A stretch of DNA of 64,000 nucleotides, from NCBI GenBank assembly GCA_030425925.1, contig JAUHZO010000020.1, forward strand, positions 1 through 64,000, in the 5' to 3' direction. The DNA is from Alphaproteobacteria bacterium (GTDB taxonomy: Bacteria > Pseudomonadota > Alphaproteobacteria > Rhodobacterales > Rhodobacteraceae). The translations under genes and the position numbers were made by a program. This document shows positions 45,918 through 54,750 of this stretch, piece after piece. Under the pieces are notes generated by a model, which did not search any database, was not told where the DNA came from, and saw only the letters and a list, made by a program, of their open reading frames with translations. Every line of letters starts with the position of its first letter. The first letter of the stretch is position 1.

Positions 45918-46294
45918 CTACATCGTCTCCAGACAGTGCCGCCGGAAGGCGCGTTTGAGCATGTCCAGTTCCGCGCGCAAAAGGTCCACCTCGGCGCGGA
46001 TGTCGTCGCCCAGCACCTCGCCCGCAATCAGGGTAAAGCTTTCGAGGATCACCTCGTCATGCCCGTCGAGGATCAGAAATGTCTGCACCCCGTCGCCCAC
46101 CGCCTCGCGCGGGACGGGTACCTGGACCAGCCAGCGCCCCTTGGCCTGGGTTTCGGTGACCGACACGCCCCGCACCTGAGCGTCGCGCAGGGTGACCAGG
46201 ATGTCGGGCGGCGGGGCGTCGTCGCGATTGGCGACCAGCAACCCCTCCCAGACCCCTCCTTGAACCGCGTCTTGGTCAGCGAATAGGTGTTCAT
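45918..46294 (-). pseudogene. Small protein gene broken by a one-base frameshift
   Basis: From ATG 46294 (after AGGAGG) the frame reads MNTYSLTKTRFKE, then goes off. The continuation VANRDDAPPPDILVTLRD ... RRHCLETM is in the next frame. Adding one base in the C-run at 46253-46256 (a G-run on the coding strand) restores a ~125-aa protein through EGVWEGLLVANRDD. The protein is beta-rich with a C-terminal coiled coil (IRAEVDLLRAELDMLKRAF). It may be a sequencing error or a recent mutation. Function is unknown. It follows the DUF6478-type gene by 13 bases. Confidence 0.75.
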
Positions 46295-46307
46295 CCCGCC
46301 CCTCCTG

Positions 46308-47081
46308 TCACAGCTCGGCGCGCTTGCGGCGGCTCATGGTCAGATCCCGCAGGATCACCTGGTTCATCTGCGGCCCCTCAAAGATCAGGTCCAGCCACAG
46401 CTTTTCCACCCGCTTTTCATTCAGCTTGGTATAGGCCAGATCGAATTCCACGCGGATTTCCTCTTCGTGCAGGGGCAGTTCGCGCACCACCTGCTCGGTA
46501 TTGGGGCCGTGCTTGATGTTCAGGCGCGCAAAGATTTCCAGAGGTTTCTCCATCTCGACAATGGTGTCCAGCCGGATCAGGTGCTTGCGCTTGAGCCCCT
46601 GTGCCGCCTCCTCGGGCAGGTCCACCGCAAGCGACAGGTAGGAGCCGTCAAACCGGAACACGTCCAGCCGCAGCCCGTAGGCGGCCAGATCCGCTTCGCG
46701 CGTGTTGCGCAACTGGCGCAGGGTGATTTCCGATTGTGCACAGTCGTGGAACAGCGTCACGCAATTGCCCAGCATGGATTTGGACTGCACCGAGGACATC
46801 CCCGGCACCGGCAGAGGCCCGCACCACAGTTCGGGCCGCCAGGCCCAGTCGGCATCGGGCGGGCGCGGAAAGGCCTGATTTCCCTCCAGCGGCAAGGCCA
46901 GACGGCCATCGGCCACGTGGATCAACTCGTCCAGCTGGTTTTTCAGCTGGCGCGCACGGGCCCGCTGGCGACGCAGTTCGGGCAGATCGGTGTCCCGCGC
47001 CGCGCGCGCCGCCCGGGCCCAGCGGCTGAGCGCCCCGGCATGAATCGTCCGATCAAAGAAACCCTGCTTTTCGCTTGCCAT
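46308..47081 (-). CDS. Conserved protein, DUF6478-type
   Basis: This 257-aa protein starts at MASEKQGFFDRTIHAG; the frame opens upstream. It has no membrane segment. Residues ~15-60 are a basic coiled coil (ELRRQRARARQLKNQLDELI). A beta-rich part follows (DVFRFDGSYLSLAVDLPEEA, RLDTIVEMEKPLEIFARLNI), and it ends in a basic tail (SRRKRAEL). The pattern matches an uncharacterised Rhodobacterales family that I place as DUF6478 from memory. It is in an apparent operon with ilvD. Confidence 0.72.
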   Translation of the reverse strand: MASEKQGFFDRTIHAGALSRWARAARAARDTDLPELRRQRARARQLKNQLDELIHVADGRLALPLEGNQAFPRPPDADWAWRPELWCGPLPVPGMSSVQSKSMLGNCVTLFHDCAQSEITLRQLRNTREADLAAYGLRLDVFRFDGSYLSLAVDLPEEAAQGLKRKHLIRLDTIVEMEKPLEIFARLNIKHGPNTEQVVRELPLHEEEIRVEFDLAYTKLNEKRVEKLWLDLIFEGPQMNQVILRDLTMSRRKRAEL

Positions 47082-47133
47082 GGTCTGTCCTGCATATGCC
47101 CCGTCACCGGCGTTCGGCGCGCCGTTTGCAGTA

Positions 47134-47883
47134 TTATGGCAAATCCTGACGGTTGAATAAACGGCCCAGCAGTCCGCCGCCGCGCTTTCCTGTGTCAGCG
47201 TCCTGCCCGGCACCCTCATCACCCGGCCGGGCGCTCGCCGCGGCAATGGACGCGCGCACCTCGCTCAGCATCGCCGCGCCGTCTGCCCCGGCCAACGGGC
47301 TGCCCTTTGGCGCATAAAGCGCCAGCCCCACCAGACGCCCGTTCTGACGGAACGCCGCGCGCCAGTGCCGTTTGTCGCCGCCGCTCAACAGGCTGTCTCC
47401 GCCAGCACCGACATGGGCGGCGACAAAATCCGCCGCCGTCTCGCCGCCCAGAAGCGGCGCATCCGCGCTGGCCGCCAGCGCCGCCGGGCTGGGCAGGTCC
47501 GCCCCGTCCGCCAGCGGCCCGGCGGTGACCGTGGTCAGCACCGGCGGCACCGGATCGCCTGTCTTGCCCCCGGACAGGATGCGGCACGAGGCGATCAGGG
47601 CAAAGCCGCGCTGCGCCTGCTGCCGCACGGTGGTGGGATCGATGCAATAGCCCGCAGGCCCCCGGACCACGACATCCCCGCCCACCAGCGCCACCTGGGC
47701 CAGCGGCGCCGGCAATTCCGGTCGCGTCGGGGCGCCGGCAGCGCCGCTGGCCTCCTTGCGGGCAAACAGCCCGGCAATCACACTTGGCCGGTCGCCTTCC
47801 GAACCGGGGTTGGACACCGGTGCCTCTGCCCCGCAGGCGGCCAGGCCCAGCCCGGCCAGCACCACAAGACCCCGGGACCTCAT
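47134..47883 (-). CDS. Predicted lipoprotein of unknown function
   Basis: This 249-aa protein starts MRSRGLVVLAGLGLAACGAE: a signal peptide with lipobox LAAC, so it should be lipidated at Cys17 and exported. The remainder is Ala/Gly/Pro-rich with two further cysteines (AGYCIDPTTVRQQ and IASCRILSGG) that could form a disulfide. GTG 47886 is an alternative start. It starts four bases after ilvD, so the two are co-transcribed. No family is recognised. Confidence 0.82.
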   Translation of the reverse strand: MRSRGLVVLAGLGLAACGAEAPVSNPGSEGDRPSVIAGLFARKEASGAAGAPTRPELPAPLAQVALVGGDVVVRGPAGYCIDPTTVRQQAQRGFALIASCRILSGGKTGDPVPPVLTTVTAGPLADGADLPSPAALAASADAPLLGGETAADFVAAHVGAGGDSLLSGGDKRHWRAAFRQNGRLVGLALYAPKGSPLAGADGAAMLSEVRASIAAASARPGDEGAGQDADTGKRGGGLLGRLFNRQDLP

Positions 47884-47887
47884 CACC

Positions 47888-49621
47888 TCAGAGATCCGCG
47901 TAGACGTGCTTTTCCTCGGCCCCGCCCGGATGCGTCACGGCCCCCTTGTAGGTCTCGCCCACCAGCTGCGCATACTTCCACAGCGCGCCAGAGGCATAGA
48001 TCGTCTCGCGCGGACCGGCCCAGGCGGCCTTGCGTGCCTCCAGCGTGGCCTCATCCAGATCGACCGACAACGCGCCGTTGATGGCGTCGATTGTGATCAC
48101 GTCGCCATCCTGCAACAGCGCGATGGGCCCGCCATGCGCCGCCTCAGGCCCTACATGGCCCACGCAGAAACCGCGGGTCGCGCCAGAGAAACGCCCGTCC
48201 GTGATCAGAGCCACCTTCTTGCCCATGCCCTGCCCCGACAGCGCCGCGGTGGTCGCCAGCATCTCGCGCATGCCCGGACCGCCCGCGGGGCCCTCGTTGC
48301 GGATCACCAGCACCTCGCCTTCCTTGTACTGGCGCGCCTTGACGGCGGCAAAGGCGTCTTCCTCGCATTCGAACACCCGCGCCGGACCGGTAAAGACCTG
48401 TTCTTCGGCGCTCATGCCCGCCACCTTCACGATGGCGCCCTGCGGGGCCAGGTTGCCCTTCAGCCCGACCACGCCGCCGGTCTTGGTGATGGGCGTGTCC
48501 ACCGGGAAGATGACGCGGCCATCGGCCTCGCGCTCGATCAGGTCCAGTTCTTCGCCCATGGTCTTGCCCGACGCGGTGATGCAGTCCTCATGCAGCAGAC
48601 CCGCGCGGCGCAGTTCCTTCAGCACCACCGGCACGCCGCCCACCTCGTAGAGGTCCTTGGCGACAAATTGCCCGCCGGGCTTCAGGTCGACGAAATAGGG
48701 TGTATCCTTAAAGATCTCGCAGACGTCATCCAGGAAGAACTCCAGCCCGGCCTCGTGCGCGATGGCCGGCAGGTGCAGCCCGGCATTGGTGCTGCCGCCG
48801 GTGCAGGCGACGACGCGCGCGGCGTTCTCCAGCGATTTCAGCGTGACCACGTCGCGCGCACGGATGTTCTTTTCCAGCAGGTTCATCACGGCGATGCCCG
48901 ACGCGGTGCCATAGGCATCACGGCTTTCATAAGGTGCCGGTGCGCCTGCAGAGTTCATCAGCGCCAGCCCGATCGCCTCCGACACGCAGGCCATGGTGTT
49001 CGCGGTGAACTGTCCGCCACAGGCCCCCGCCGACGGGCAGGCGACCTTTTCCAGCGCCCGCAGCTCCTCGTCGGAGTTCTGCCCGGCCTGGTGACGGCCC
49101 ACCGCCTCGAACACGTCCTGCACGGTCACGTCACGGCCCTGGAACCGGCCCGGCATGATCGACCCGCCATAGATGAAGACCGACGGCACGTTCAGCCGAA
49201 CCATGGCCATCATCATCCCCGGCAACGACTTGTCGCAGCCGGCAAGCCCCACGATCGCGTCATAGCAATGCCCGCGCATGGTCAGCTCCACCGTGTCGGC
49301 AATCGCCTCGCGCGAGGCCAGCGAAGACCGCATGCCCTCGTGCCCCATGGCGATCCCGTCGGTGACGGTGATGGTGGTGAACTCGCGCGGCGTGCCCGAG
49401 GCTTCCTTGACCCCCAGCTTCACCGCCTGCGCCTGCCGGTTCAGCGCGATGTTGCAGGGCGCCGCCTCGTTCCAGCAGGTGGCCACGCCGACCAGAGGCT
49501 GGTGGATTTCGTCCTCCGACATCCCCATCGCATAATAATACGACCGGTGCGGCGCGCGCTCCGGACCTTCGGTGACATGGCGGCTGGGCAATTTCGACTT
49601 GTCGAACGGACGCTTGAGCAT
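47888..49621 (-). CDS. ilvD: Dihydroxy-acid dehydratase
   Basis: This 577-aa enzyme dehydrates dihydroxy acids in valine, isoleucine and leucine synthesis. The iron-sulfur cysteines appear in [22 protein letters not shown] and [15 protein letters not shown]. The C-terminal [21 protein letters not shown] is typical. The start [10 protein letters not shown] follows GGAGGAG; the frame opens further upstream. First gene of a run with the lipoprotein, DUF6478-type and frameshifted genes. Confidence 0.98.
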   Translation of the reverse strand: MLKRPFDKSKLPSRHVTEGPERAPHRSYYYAMGMSEDEIHQPLVGVATCWNEAAPCNIALNRQAQAVKLGVKEASGTPREFTTITVTDGIAMGHEGMRSSLASREAIADTVELTMRGHCYDAIVGLAGCDKSLPGMMMAMVRLNVPSVFIYGGSIMPGRFQGRDVTVQDVFEAVGRHQAGQNSDEELRALEKVACPSAGACGGQFTANTMACVSEAIGLALMNSAGAPAPYESRDAYGTASGIAVMNLLEKNIRARDVVTLKSLENAARVVACTGGSTNAGLHLPAIAHEAGLEFFLDDVCEIFKDTPYFVDLKPGGQFVAKDLYEVGGVPVVLKELRRAGLLHEDCITASGKTMGEELDLIEREADGRVIFPVDTPITKTGGVVGLKGNLAPQGAIVKVAGMSAEEQVFTGPARVFECEEDAFAAVKARQYKEGEVLVIRNEGPAGGPGMREMLATTAALSGQGMGKKVALITDGRFSGATRGFCVGHVGPEAAHGGPIALLQDGDVITIDAINGALSVDLDEATLEARKAAWAGPRETIYASGALWKYAQLVGETYKGAVTHPGGAEEKHVYADL

Positions 49622-49760
49622 CTTCCGGCTCCTCCCTGAACGTGTTGGAACGGACATACCGAAGCGCCCCGGACGGGGCAAGCGCAAGCCGCTCTTTCAT
49701 CTTTCTTCAAATACTCACCGCCACACCTCCACCCCGCGCAGCGCCGGGGGAAAGCACCCA

Positions 49761-49818
49761 GCGGGACGGCGGGCGGGGCGCCTTTCGGCCAAGGGCCGAA
49801 ACAGCGCCGTCCCGCCGT
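49761..49818. repeat. Dispersed palindromic repeat, copy B (3' end of mbfA)
   Basis: GCGGGACGGCGGGCGGGGCG (49761-49780) repeats copy A at 24728. GGGACGGCG pairs with CGCCGTCCC downstream, and an inner hairpin TTTCGGCC / GGCCGAAA fills the loop. It lies at the stop of the iron exporter gene and probably ends its transcript. The remaining gap to ilvD (49622-49760) holds nothing recognisable beyond the ilvD ribosome site. Confidence 0.55.
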
Positions 49819-50792
49819 CATCCCGATCCGATCAGCGCGCCCGCGGCAAAGACCAGCGCGCCGCCCAGCACCACCTGGAAGGTCGCGCGCAGGAACGGGG
49901 TCTCCATGAACTTCATCTGGATCCACACAATGGCCCACAGCTCGATGAACACCACGACAAAGGCGATGATCGTCGCTGTCCAGAAATCCGGGATCAGGTA
50001 GGGCAGCGCGTGGCCCAGCCCGCCCACCGTCGTCATCACCCCCGACGCGATCCCCCGCTTCAGCGGCGAGCCGCGCCCGGAAAGCTGCCCGTCATCCGAG
50101 GCCGCCTCGGTGAACCCCATCGAGATCCCCGCCCCGACCGACGCCGCCAGCCCCACCAGGAAGGTTGTCCAGGTGTCCTGCGTGGCAAAGGCGGTGGCAA
50201 AGATCGGTGCCAGCGTCGAGACCGACCCGTCCATCAGCCCCGCCAGGCCCGGCTGCACCCAGGTCAGCACGAATTGCCGCTTGGCCTGGACGTCTTCCTC
50301 GGCGCGGCTGTCGTCATCCAGGTGTTCGCGTTCCAGCCGCTCCGCGCTGTGCTGGTGCCCCGCCTCCGCCGCCGCGAGATCGCCCAGCAGCTTGCGGGTG
50401 TCGGCATCCGTGCTGCGCCGCGCGGCTTCGAGATAAAAGCGTTCCGCCTCGCGCTCCATCGCGCCGGCCTCGTCGCGGATACGCTCCAGCGTCAGGGTTT
50501 CCAGCAACCAGACCGGACGACGGGCGTAATACCCCGCCACGTGTTCGCGTCGGATCAGCGGGATCACCTCGCCAAAGCGTTTGCGATGCAGGGCGATCAG
50601 GGCCTTGCGGTGGGTGTCTTCCTCCACCGCCATGCCGTCGAACACCTGTGCGGTGTCGGGATAGTCCCCCCGCAACCGCTCGGCATAGGAACGGTAAATG
50701 CGCGCATCGTCCTCTTCCGAGGATATCGCCAGCGCGAGGACCTCTTGCTCTGACAGGTCGCCGAACCGTCGGCGTTGCGTGAGGAATCGCAC
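49818..50792 (-). CDS. mbfA: MbfA-type iron exporter (ferritin-like domain fused to VIT1)
   Basis: This is a 324-aa protein. Residues ~10-160 are a rubrerythrin/ferritin-like helical domain with EExxH-type ligands (AISSEEDDARIYRSYAERL, VEEDTHRKALIAL, REAERFYLEAARR, AEAGHQHSAERLE). The C-terminal half has membrane helices of the VIT1/CCC1 family (FVLTWVQPGLAGLMDGSVST, GLAASVGAGISMGF). In alphaproteobacteria MbfA exports iron, protects against iron/peroxide stress and is usually repressed by Irr. I do not see a clear Irr box in the 157-base upstream spacer. Confidence 0.9.
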   Translation of the reverse strand: MRFLTQRRRFGDLSEQEVLALAISSEEDDARIYRSYAERLRGDYPDTAQVFDGMAVEEDTHRKALIALHRKRFGEVIPLIRREHVAGYYARRPVWLLETLTLERIRDEAGAMEREAERFYLEAARRSTDADTRKLLGDLAAAEAGHQHSAERLEREHLDDDSRAEEDVQAKRQFVLTWVQPGLAGLMDGSVSTLAPIFATAFATQDTWTTFLVGLAASVGAGISMGFTEAASDDGQLSGRGSPLKRGIASGVMTTVGGLGHALPYLIPDFWTATIIAFVVVFIELWAIVWIQMKFMETPFLRATFQVVLGGALVFAAGALIGSG

Positions 50793-50898
50793 AGCAGCCC
50801 CCCTTGTTGGCCTCTATCCTCAGCCTAGACCGGACGGTTTCGCCTGCAAGGGGCAGCATGGTCGCGGGCTGCGCCGTGCCTCGGTCTTGCTTTTCGCA

Positions 50899-50911
50899 CC
50901 GAACAGTTTAG
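50899..50911 (+). promoter_or_regulatory. Candidate TetR-type operator
   Basis: CCGAACAGTTTAG is an imperfect inverted repeat (CYRAAC-A-GTTYRG) followed by the AT-rich TTTATATTT, which can serve as a -10. It lies 39 bases before the secreted peptide gene and upstream of the TetR gene, a usual place for a TetR operator. Confidence 0.35.
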
Positions 50912-50949
50912 TTTATATTTCGAAACCTTTCCTGTCAGGAGCCCCGACC

Positions 50950-51132
50950 ATGCCCCGCCGTCTTGCCACGACCCTCCTTGCCACACTGCTCGCCACCGGC
51001 GCGGCCACAGCCGAAATCGCGCCTTTCGGCCTGCCCACGCTGGTCTTTCCCGATCCTGCCCCGTCGCCCGCGCCCGGGATCTCGACCAGGGGCTGCGCGC
51101 TGCCCCCGGCAGATGCCGGCAGCTGCGGGTGA
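50950..51132 (+). CDS. Small secreted protein of unknown function (60 aa)
   Basis: This 60-aa protein is read from the ATG after AGGAG. Residues 1-~21 are a signal peptide (MPRRLATTLLATLLATGAAT). The ~39-residue mature part is Pro-rich (FPDPAPSPAPGISTRG) with two cysteines (GCALPPADAGSCG) that may form one disulfide. A TetR gene follows 66 bases later on the same strand. No family is recognised. Confidence 0.7.
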   Translation: MPRRLATTLLATLLATGAATAEIAPFGLPTLVFPDPAPSPAPGISTRGCALPPADAGSCG

Positions 51133-51198
51133 GTCCGGGTTTCCTTGCCCCGGCCCCGCGGGCGCGCCTATACTTGTCCCAAGGCAGGGAGGGCAGGC

Positions 51199-51813
51199 AT
51201 GACGGCTGAGACACTGGTCCGCAAGGGGCGCAAGTTCGACCAGGTGGTCGCCGGCGCGCAGGAAGTCTTTCTGCGCGACGGGTTCGAAGGGGCCAGCGTC
51301 GACGACATCGCCCGCCAGGCCGGCGTCTCCAAGGCCACGCTCTACAGCTACTTCCCCGACAAGCGCCTGCTGTTCATGGAGGTCGCCTCGGCCCAGTGCC
51401 GCCGCCAGGCCGACGAGGCGCTGATGACCATGGACCTGTCGCAACCGCCGCGCATCGTGTTGCGGCAAGTGGCGCAGACCTTTCTGGGCTTCATCTTTTC
51501 CGACATGGGCCAGCGCATCTTTCGCATCTGCGTCGCCGAATCCGACCGGTTTCCCGAACTTGGCCGACAGTTCTACGAAAGCGGCCCGATGACCATGCGG
51601 CGTGCGCTGGTGGGCTATCTGACCGCCGCGCGCGCGCGCGGCGAGATAGCCGCCGACGATCTCGACCTGGCCGCCGACCAGTTTGCCGAACTGTGCAAGG
51701 CCGATCTGTGGCCCAAGCTGATCTTTGGCCTGCGCGACAGTTTTGCCGAGGCCGAGATCGCCCGCGTCATAGATGGCGCGCTGGACACCTTCATGGCGCG
51801 CTACGGGCGCTGA
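51199..51813 (+). CDS. TetR/AcrR-family transcriptional regulator
   Basis: This 204-aa protein has an N-terminal helix-turn-helix (ASVDDIARQAGVSKATLYSY, ~residues 32-52) and a C-terminal ligand domain (FLGFIFSDMGQRIFRICVAE) of the AefR-like type. The start MTAETLVRKG follows GGGAGG; the frame opens 18 codons earlier. Likely targets are the upstream secreted peptide and/or its own gene. The ligand is unknown. Confidence 0.93.
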   Translation: MTAETLVRKGRKFDQVVAGAQEVFLRDGFEGASVDDIARQAGVSKATLYSYFPDKRLLFMEVASAQCRRQADEALMTMDLSQPPRIVLRQVAQTFLGFIFSDMGQRIFRICVAESDRFPELGRQFYESGPMTMRRALVGYLTAARARGEIAADDLDLAADQFAELCKADLWPKLIFGLRDSFAEAEIARVIDGALDTFMARYGR

Positions 51814-51885
51814 GCCCGTGGCCAAACCGGCCGCCCTGCGCTATAGCCGCGGCAACACGACCCGCGGAATGGAGCGCAACAAGGC

Positions 51886-52716
51886 ATGAAGACCGTATCG
51901 GAAAACCGCTGCTTCGGCGGTGTGCAGGGCGTATACAGCCACAGCAGCGACGCCACAGGCGGCGAGATGACCTTCGGGCTGTTCCTGCCCGAGGAGTCGC
52001 AGTTCGGCCCCGTGCCGGTGTTGTGGTACCTGTCGGGGCTGACCTGCACCCACGAAAACGCCATGGTCAAGGCCGGGGCGCAGGCCTGGGCGGCCGATCA
52101 CGGCATAGCGCTGGTCTTTCCCGATACCTCGCCCCGCGGCGCGGACGTGGCCGATGACGACGCCTATGATCTGGGCCAGGGGGCCGGTTTTTACGTCAAT
52201 GCCACCGAAGCCCCCTGGGCGCCGCATTTCCGCATGTGGGACTATGTCGCGCAGGATCTGCCGACGCTACTGGCCGCGCAATTCCCGCTGGACATGGAGC
52301 GGCAGGCGATCACAGGGCATTCCATGGGCGGGCATGGCGCGCTGACGCTGGCGATGGCGCATCCCGGGCGCTACCGCTCGGTTTCGGCCTTCGCACCCAT
52401 CGCCCATCCTGCCGCCAGCGACTGGGGCCGCAAGCAGCTGACCGCCTATCTGGGCGCGGACGAAACCGCCTGGGCCCGCCACGACGCGACCCTGCAGATG
52501 CGGGCAACAGGCTTTGACGGGCCGGTGCTGATCGACCAGGGCGCCGACGACCAGTTTCTCGACCTGCTGCAGCCCGAGGCGCTGGCACAGGCCATGGCCG
52601 CGCGTCGTCAGGACGGCACGTTCCGGATGCAGAAGGGCTATGACCACAGCTATTTCTTCGTCGCCAGCTTCATGGAAGACCACTTGGATTTCCACGCCGA
52701 GGCGCTGAACGGGTGA
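51886..52716 (+). CDS. fghA: S-formylglutathione hydrolase
   Basis: This 276-aa esterase-D-type alpha/beta hydrolase has the nucleophile elbow [32 protein letters not shown] near the N terminus, and the catalytic His in [13 protein letters not shown]. It hydrolyses S-formylglutathione to formate and glutathione in formaldehyde detoxification. The partner dehydrogenase is not in the window. Its stop overlaps the next gene's GTG start. Confidence 0.96.
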   Translation: MKTVSENRCFGGVQGVYSHSSDATGGEMTFGLFLPEESQFGPVPVLWYLSGLTCTHENAMVKAGAQAWAADHGIALVFPDTSPRGADVADDDAYDLGQGAGFYVNATEAPWAPHFRMWDYVAQDLPTLLAAQFPLDMERQAITGHSMGGHGALTLAMAHPGRYRSVSAFAPIAHPAASDWGRKQLTAYLGADETAWARHDATLQMRATGFDGPVLIDQGADDQFLDLLQPEALAQAMAARRQDGTFRMQKGYDHSYFFVASFMEDHLDFHAEALNG

Positions 52717-53174
52717 GCGTGCTGTATGTCGATGCCGATGCCTGCCCGGTCAAGGCAGAGGCGGAAACCGTCGCGACCCGGCACAACGTGCCGCTCAAGC
52801 TGGTCTGCAATGGCGGTCTTCGCCCGTCGCGCAACCCGCTGGTCGAACTGGTGATCGTCGCCGAAGGCGCGGACGAGGCCGACAAGTGGATCGCCGAGCG
52901 CGCCGGGCGCGGCGACGTCGTCATCACCAGCGACATGCCGCTGGCCGCGCGCTGCGTGGAGACCGGCGCACAGGTGCTGCGCCCAGACGGCTCGCGCCTG
53001 AGCGAGGCGAATGTGCGCGAAGCGCTGGCCATGCGCGACCTGATGGCCGATCTGCGCGCCGCCGATCCGTTCCGGCAAGGCGGCGGCAAAGGCTTTACAA
53101 AGACCGACCGCAGCCGTTTTCTGGACGCACTCGACCGCGCCCTGCGCACCGCCCTGAAGGAGCCCGCGACATGA
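52713..53174 (+). CDS. YaiI/YqxD family protein (DUF188)
   Basis: This 153-aa protein starts from a GTG overlapping the fghA stop (GTGA). It begins [13 protein letters not shown], the DUF188 hallmark with conserved acidic residues, and has [15 protein letters not shown] and [14 protein letters not shown] near the end. The fold resembles PIN nucleases, but the activity is unproven. It is coupled on both sides by four-base overlaps. Confidence 0.93.
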   Translation: MSVLYVDADACPVKAEAETVATRHNVPLKLVCNGGLRPSRNPLVELVIVAEGADEADKWIAERAGRGDVVITSDMPLAARCVETGAQVLRPDGSRLSEANVREALAMRDLMADLRAADPFRQGGGKGFTKTDRSRFLDALDRALRTALKEPAT

Positions 53175-53803
53175 CCGATCAGGCCCGCCCGCAGGCCGTG
53201 GTGTTCGATATCGGCAACGTTCTGATCGAATGGCAGCCGGAACGCTATTACGACGCCAGGATCGGCGTCGACCGCCGCCGCGCCATGTTCGCCGAGGTCG
53301 ACCTGCACGGCATGAACGACCTCATCGACCGGGGCGCCGATTTCCGCGACACCGTCTATGACACCGCCGAGGCCTGTCCAGCCTGGCGCGACGAGATCCG
53401 GCTGTGGCATGACGACTGGCTTGCCATCGCCACGCCGGAAATCCCGCATTCGGTGCGGCTTCTGCATGCGCTCAGGGCGCGTGGCGTTCCGGTCTATGCG
53501 CTGACGAATTTCGGCATCGGCACCTGGCAGTTGGCCACGCCGGCCTATCCCTTTCTGAACGCCTTCGACCGGCCTTATGTCTCGGGCTATATGGGCGTGG
53601 CCAAGCCCGATGCCCGCATCTACGAAATGGTCGAGGAAGACAGCGGCCTGACCGGTGCCGCGCTTCTGTTCACCGACGACCGGGCCGAGAATATCGAGGC
53701 CGCCGCCGCGCGCGGCTGGCAGACCCACCATTTTCACGGCCCGCAAGGCTGGGCCGACTGCCTTGTCGGCCACGGGTTGCTGAGCGGGGCGGAGGCCGTC
53801 TGA
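53171..53803 (+). CDS. HAD-superfamily hydrolase, YihX-like
   Basis: This 210-aa protein has motif [13 protein letters not shown] with the nucleophilic Asp; the second Asp of the usual DxD is replaced by Gly-Asn, as in YihX-type and epoxide-hydrolase-type HADs. Motif II is ALTNFGIG and motif [16 protein letters not shown]. Phosphatase or dehalogenase activity is possible; the substrate is unknown. It overlaps DUF188 by four bases (ATGA). Confidence 0.92.
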   Translation: MTDQARPQAVVFDIGNVLIEWQPERYYDARIGVDRRRAMFAEVDLHGMNDLIDRGADFRDTVYDTAEACPAWRDEIRLWHDDWLAIATPEIPHSVRLLHALRARGVPVYALTNFGIGTWQLATPAYPFLNAFDRPYVSGYMGVAKPDARIYEMVEEDSGLTGAALLFTDDRAENIEAAAARGWQTHHFHGPQGWADCLVGHGLLSGAEAV

Positions 53804-53804
53804 G

Positions 53805-54740
53805 ATGGTGGCGCAGACGCTGCTGACCCTGGCCGGGGCAGGCCTTGCCGCCCTGCCCGTGCTGCGCGAGATGGGGCGTCAACCCATGGGCCCGCGCGCC
53901 CGGCGCAACGCGCCGGGCAGCTTTGTCAAGCTGGACGACGGGCTGACCCATGCCGACTGGCTGGGCGCGGCGTCGGGCCCGGTGGCGGTCTGCGTGCACG
54001 GGCTGACCACACCCTCGGTGGTCTGGCTGGCCCTCGCCCGCGAACTGGGGCGGCTGGGCTTTCGCGTCCTGGTCTACGATCTTTACGGTCGCGGCTATTC
54101 CGACCGGCCGCGCGGGCTGCAGACTCCGGCGCTGTTCTGCCGCCAGCTGCGCGGGCTGATGAACCATTTCGAGTTGCACGAGGACGTGACCCTTGTCGGG
54201 CATTCCATGGGCGGGGCCATCGCCGCCGCCTTTGCCGCAGAAGAGGATCACCGCCTGCGCCGCCTGGTGCTCAGCGCGCCTGCGGGCATGGGGCACGAGC
54301 TGGGTACGCTGGCGCGCTGGGCCCCGGAATGGCCGCTGATCGGCGACTGGGCCTTTCACATGGGATTTCCGCGCTTGCACGCGCAAGGCTGCGAGGCCGA
54401 GCGCGCGCTGGACAGCGCCATAGAAGACATCGCCGACCTGCAACTGGCCGAACTGGCCTATCGCGGCTATGTCCGGTCGGTGTTGTCCTCGCTGCGCGGC
54501 ACGTTGCGGCACCCGATGGAACAGGCGCACCGCCAGATCGCCCGGCGCCGCCTGCCGGTCGCCGCGATCTGGGGGGCCGAGGACAGGGTGATCCCGATCC
54601 GGGCCATGGGCACGCTGGCGCAATGGAACCGCGACGTCCGCCACGAGGTGATAGAGGGCGCCGGCCACAGCCTGCCCTACACCCATCCCCGCGCCATGGC
54701 CGATGCCTTTGTCCGGACCTGGACCGGACCGGTGATCTGA
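53805..54740 (+). CDS. Alpha/beta hydrolase
   Basis: This 311-aa protein has an N-terminal hydrophobic segment (TLLTLAGAGLAALPVL) that may be a membrane anchor. The catalytic triad is complete: Ser in LVGHSMGGAIAAAF, Asp in WGAEDRVIPI and His in EGAGHSLPYTHP. An oxyanion HG motif is in CVHGLTTPSVVW. The substrate cannot be predicted. It starts one base after the HAD gene, so four unrelated hydrolase-type genes form one transcript. Confidence 0.92.
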   Translation: MVAQTLLTLAGAGLAALPVLREMGRQPMGPRARRNAPGSFVKLDDGLTHADWLGAASGPVAVCVHGLTTPSVVWLALARELGRLGFRVLVYDLYGRGYSDRPRGLQTPALFCRQLRGLMNHFELHEDVTLVGHSMGGAIAAAFAAEEDHRLRRLVLSAPAGMGHELGTLARWAPEWPLIGDWAFHMGFPRLHAQGCEAERALDSAIEDIADLQLAELAYRGYVRSVLSSLRGTLRHPMEQAHRQIARRRLPVAAIWGAEDRVIPIRAMGTLAQWNRDVRHEVIEGAGHSLPYTHPRAMADAFVRTWTGPVI

Positions 54741-54750
54741 ACCGCCGGGC

